From Candidatus Rhodoferax odensensis (GTDB lineage: Bacteria > Pseudomonadota > Gammaproteobacteria > Burkholderiales > Burkholderiaceae_C): a DNA stretch of 64,000 nt. The position numbers and the translations under genes are program-made. The DNA is taken from NCBI GenBank assembly GCA_016718405.1, contig JADKDJ010000003.1:310001-374000 (forward strand). Direction: 5' to 3'. The notes under the pieces were generated by a model. That model did no database searches. It saw nothing but the letters and a program-made list of their open reading frames with translations, and was not told where the DNA came from. Numbering within the stretch: the first letter of the stretch is position 1; the number at the start of each line of letters is the position of its first letter. Below, piece by piece: positions 62,599 through 64,000 of this stretch.

Positions 62599-64000
62599 TT
62601 AGCTCAGGTGCTTTCCGACAATGCCCGCCAGCTCGAACATCGTGACCTGGGGTTTGCCAAACACCGGCAGCAGCTTGGCGTCGGCGTTAATGGCGCGCTT
62701 GTTGGCGGCATCCTGCAGGCCGTTGGCCTTGATGTAGTCCCATAGTTTTTTGATGACCTCGGTGCGCGCAACCGCAGCGGCACCAATCACGGCGGCCAGC
62801 TCGGCGCTGGGCAGCTTGCCGTTGGCGGCCGTGGTCTTGCGCGGCGTCTTTTGCTTGACGTCTATGGTGGCGGGCTTCGGCGTTGTCTTCTTGGCAGGAG
62901 CCTTGCTTGCGACAGCACCCGTAGAAGTTGCACGGGTGGCGGCCTTCTTTGCCGGTAGTGCCGTCTTGGCAGCGGTCTTGGCCGCCGTCTTGCGTGGCGG
63001 AAACTTCGATGGTGCAAACTCGAAATTGACCTTACCGGCTTCGGCGTCCCACGCCAACATGGCTTTGAAGGCGCGTCGGGTGCGCATGGACACGAACTTG
63101 TCCAGCAAGTCGGTCTTGCCGGTTTCCAGCAGCTTGTGCATCTGCGTGCGCTCAATCGGCTGCTGCAAGATGATTTGGCCGGTCTTGAAGTCGCAACTGG
63201 GCGTGGGCTGGGCGTGGGTGGGCACCGACTTGTCGCACACGTAGTTCTTGCCGTGCTCATACACCATGCCACCAGCGGCGGCACCACACTTAGGGCACGG
63301 GCCCAGCGTCTGCTGACCCGAGAAGTCGACCAACTCGCCGCTGTCTTCCCCCTTCTTGTCGTCGCCAAAGTCGAATTCGAGTTTGTAGTTCTTGGCCTCG
63401 TCGTCGTACTTGATGACCATCTCCGCCACGAAGGGCCAGCCCGCCTTGGAGCGGAAACCCTCAAGTGGGCCAATATGTTTGTCGCGCAGGAATTGCTCTA
63501 CTTCGGCCAGTTCGAAGGTGCGCCCCGCGGGCGACTTGCCAAACGAGAAGCCGCAGCCTTCGCTGTTGCCGTCCTGGCCGTTGCAGGTGTAGCGGCGGTA
63601 GTTTTCCTTGACGACACCGCCGCAGTTGGGGCAGCGGCTGCTCAGCGTGGCGTAGTCGCCGGGGATGGTGTCGCGGTCGTATTCCTTGGCCTTCTTCACC
63701 ATGCGCTCGGTCATGGCGGCGATCTCGGCCATGAAGGTGGCACGCTTGAGTTTGCCGTGCTCCATCTGGTTGAGCTTGTATTCCCATTCGCCAGTCAGTT
63801 CGGCCTTGGTCAGCTCCTGTACGTCCAGGCCGCGCAGCAAGGTCATCAACTGGAACGCCTTGGCGGTGGGGATCAACTCGCGGCCCTCCCGCAGCATGTA
63901 CTTCTCGGCAATCAGACCTTCGATGATGGACGAGCGCGTGGCCGGCGTGCCCAGGCCTTTCTCCTGCATGGCTTCACGCAATTCGTCGTCTTCCACAGTT
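62599..64000 (-). CDS. topB: DNA topoisomerase III with C-terminal SWIB domain (3' part)
   Basis: 467 C-terminal residues visible; the 5' part with the active-site tyrosine is probably beyond the right edge. Seen: the end of the type IA core (KGLGTPATRSSIIEGLIAE, LTGEWEYKLNQMEHG), then zinc-ribbon-like CPNCGGVVKENY ... CNGQDGNSEGC and CPKCGAAAGG...C with a DUF-like KTGQIILQQPI segment, a Lys/Ala/Thr-rich linker (PPRKTAAKTAAKTALPAKK), and a final SWIB/MDM2-like domain (~75 aa, LPSAELAAVIGAAAV, KKLWDYIKANGLQD). Such TopB-SWIB fusions occur in Burkholderiales. The linker is probably flexible and DNA-binding. Confidence 0.9.
   Translation of the reverse strand, partial: TVEDDELREAMQEKGLGTPATRSSIIEGLIAEKYMLREGRELIPTAKAFQLMTLLRGLDVQELTKAELTGEWEYKLNQMEHGKLKRATFMAEIAAMTERMVKKAKEYDRDTIPGDYATLSSRCPNCGGVVKENYRRYTCNGQDGNSEGCGFSFGKSPAGRTFELAEVEQFLRDKHIGPLEGFRSKAGWPFVAEMVIKYDDEAKNYKLEFDFGDDKKGEDSGELVDFSGQQTLGPCPKCGAAAGGMVYEHGKNYVCDKSVPTHAQPTPSCDFKTGQIILQQPIERTQMHKLLETGKTDLLDKFVSMRTRRAFKAMLAWDAEAGKVNFEFAPSKFPPRKTAAKTAAKTALPAKKAATRATSTGAVASKAPAKKTTPKPATIDVKQKTPRKTTAANGKLPSAELAAVIGAAAVARTEVIKKLWDYIKANGLQDAANKRAINADAKLLPVFGKPQVTMFELAGIVGKHLS

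Noticed and set aside
1..64000. tRNA, rRNA, CRISPR array or intact insertion sequence
   Set aside because: Reading through the intergenic gaps showed no cloverleaf-type CCA-ended segment, no regularly spaced repeats and no transposase-like protein.

Overview
The window is high-GC, densely coded chromosomal DNA of a betaproteobacterium, most likely a Comamonadaceae member (Rhodoferax/Polaromonas-like). The basis is gene content: an mnmG-rsmG-LysE-parA-hydrolase-parB block with parS sites next to the replication-proximal genes, a proteobacterial gshA, type III pantothenate kinase, several LivK-type binding proteins, TRAP and Opp transporters, and topoisomerase III with a SWIB tail. This placement is inference; there is no rRNA marker in the window. 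I saw no tRNA, rRNA, CRISPR array, prophage or intact insertion sequence.

Layout. 1-6 kb: 5' part of a coniferyl-aldehyde-type dehydrogenase, a PaaX-type repressor, a LivK-like binding protein, a 722-aa protein whose C-terminal half resembles long-chain acyl-ACP reductase, and an FMN reductase. 6-14 kb: chromosome segregation and tRNA/rRNA modification (mnmG, rsmG, parA, frameshifted hydrolase, parB), three parS sites, a repeat-rich 600-bp gap, a membrane methyltransferase and a degenerate HD-GYP protein. 14-21.5 kb: glycosyltransferase, molybdopterin oxidoreductase, M20 and DUF2817 peptidases, coaX, rhodanese. 21.6-27.2 kb: icmF (B12 acyl-CoA mutase fused to its G-protein chaperone, with a one-base deletion) behind a perfect 24-bp palindrome, then a FecR/OmpA-lipoprotein pair bracketed by a diverged duplication of the icmF 3' end and of a small basic-protein gene. 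27-40 kb: MFS exporter, M32 and M14 carboxypeptidases, dbpA, gshA, a GGDEF-EAL protein, amn. 40-44 kb: an orphan TssB-TssC sheath-like fusion convergent with a Ser/Thr kinase (frameshifted). 44-52 kb: GMC oxidoreductase and an oppABCDF operon. 51.7-56 kb: ohrR-ohr, then a phosphoesterase, a kinase-Usp fusion and an SrkA-like kinase. 56-64 kb: a DctPQM TRAP transporter coupled to an aryl-CoA-ligase-like enzyme, FKBP isomerase, a second LivK-like protein and the 3' part of topB-SWIB.

How it fits together: aromatic/organic acid uptake and CoA activation (calB, paaX, TRAP-ligase, LivK proteins), branched acyl-CoA metabolism (icmF), oxidative and thiol stress defence (ohr, gshA, FMN reductase), phosphosignalling and c-di-GMP signalling. 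The most unusual pieces are the orphan TssBC fusion with its kinase, the AAR-like 722-aa protein, the duplicated icmF tail flanking FecR/OmpA, the phosphatase/kinase-Usp/kinase cluster beside ohr, and three single-base frameshifts in otherwise intact genes, which may be assembly errors.
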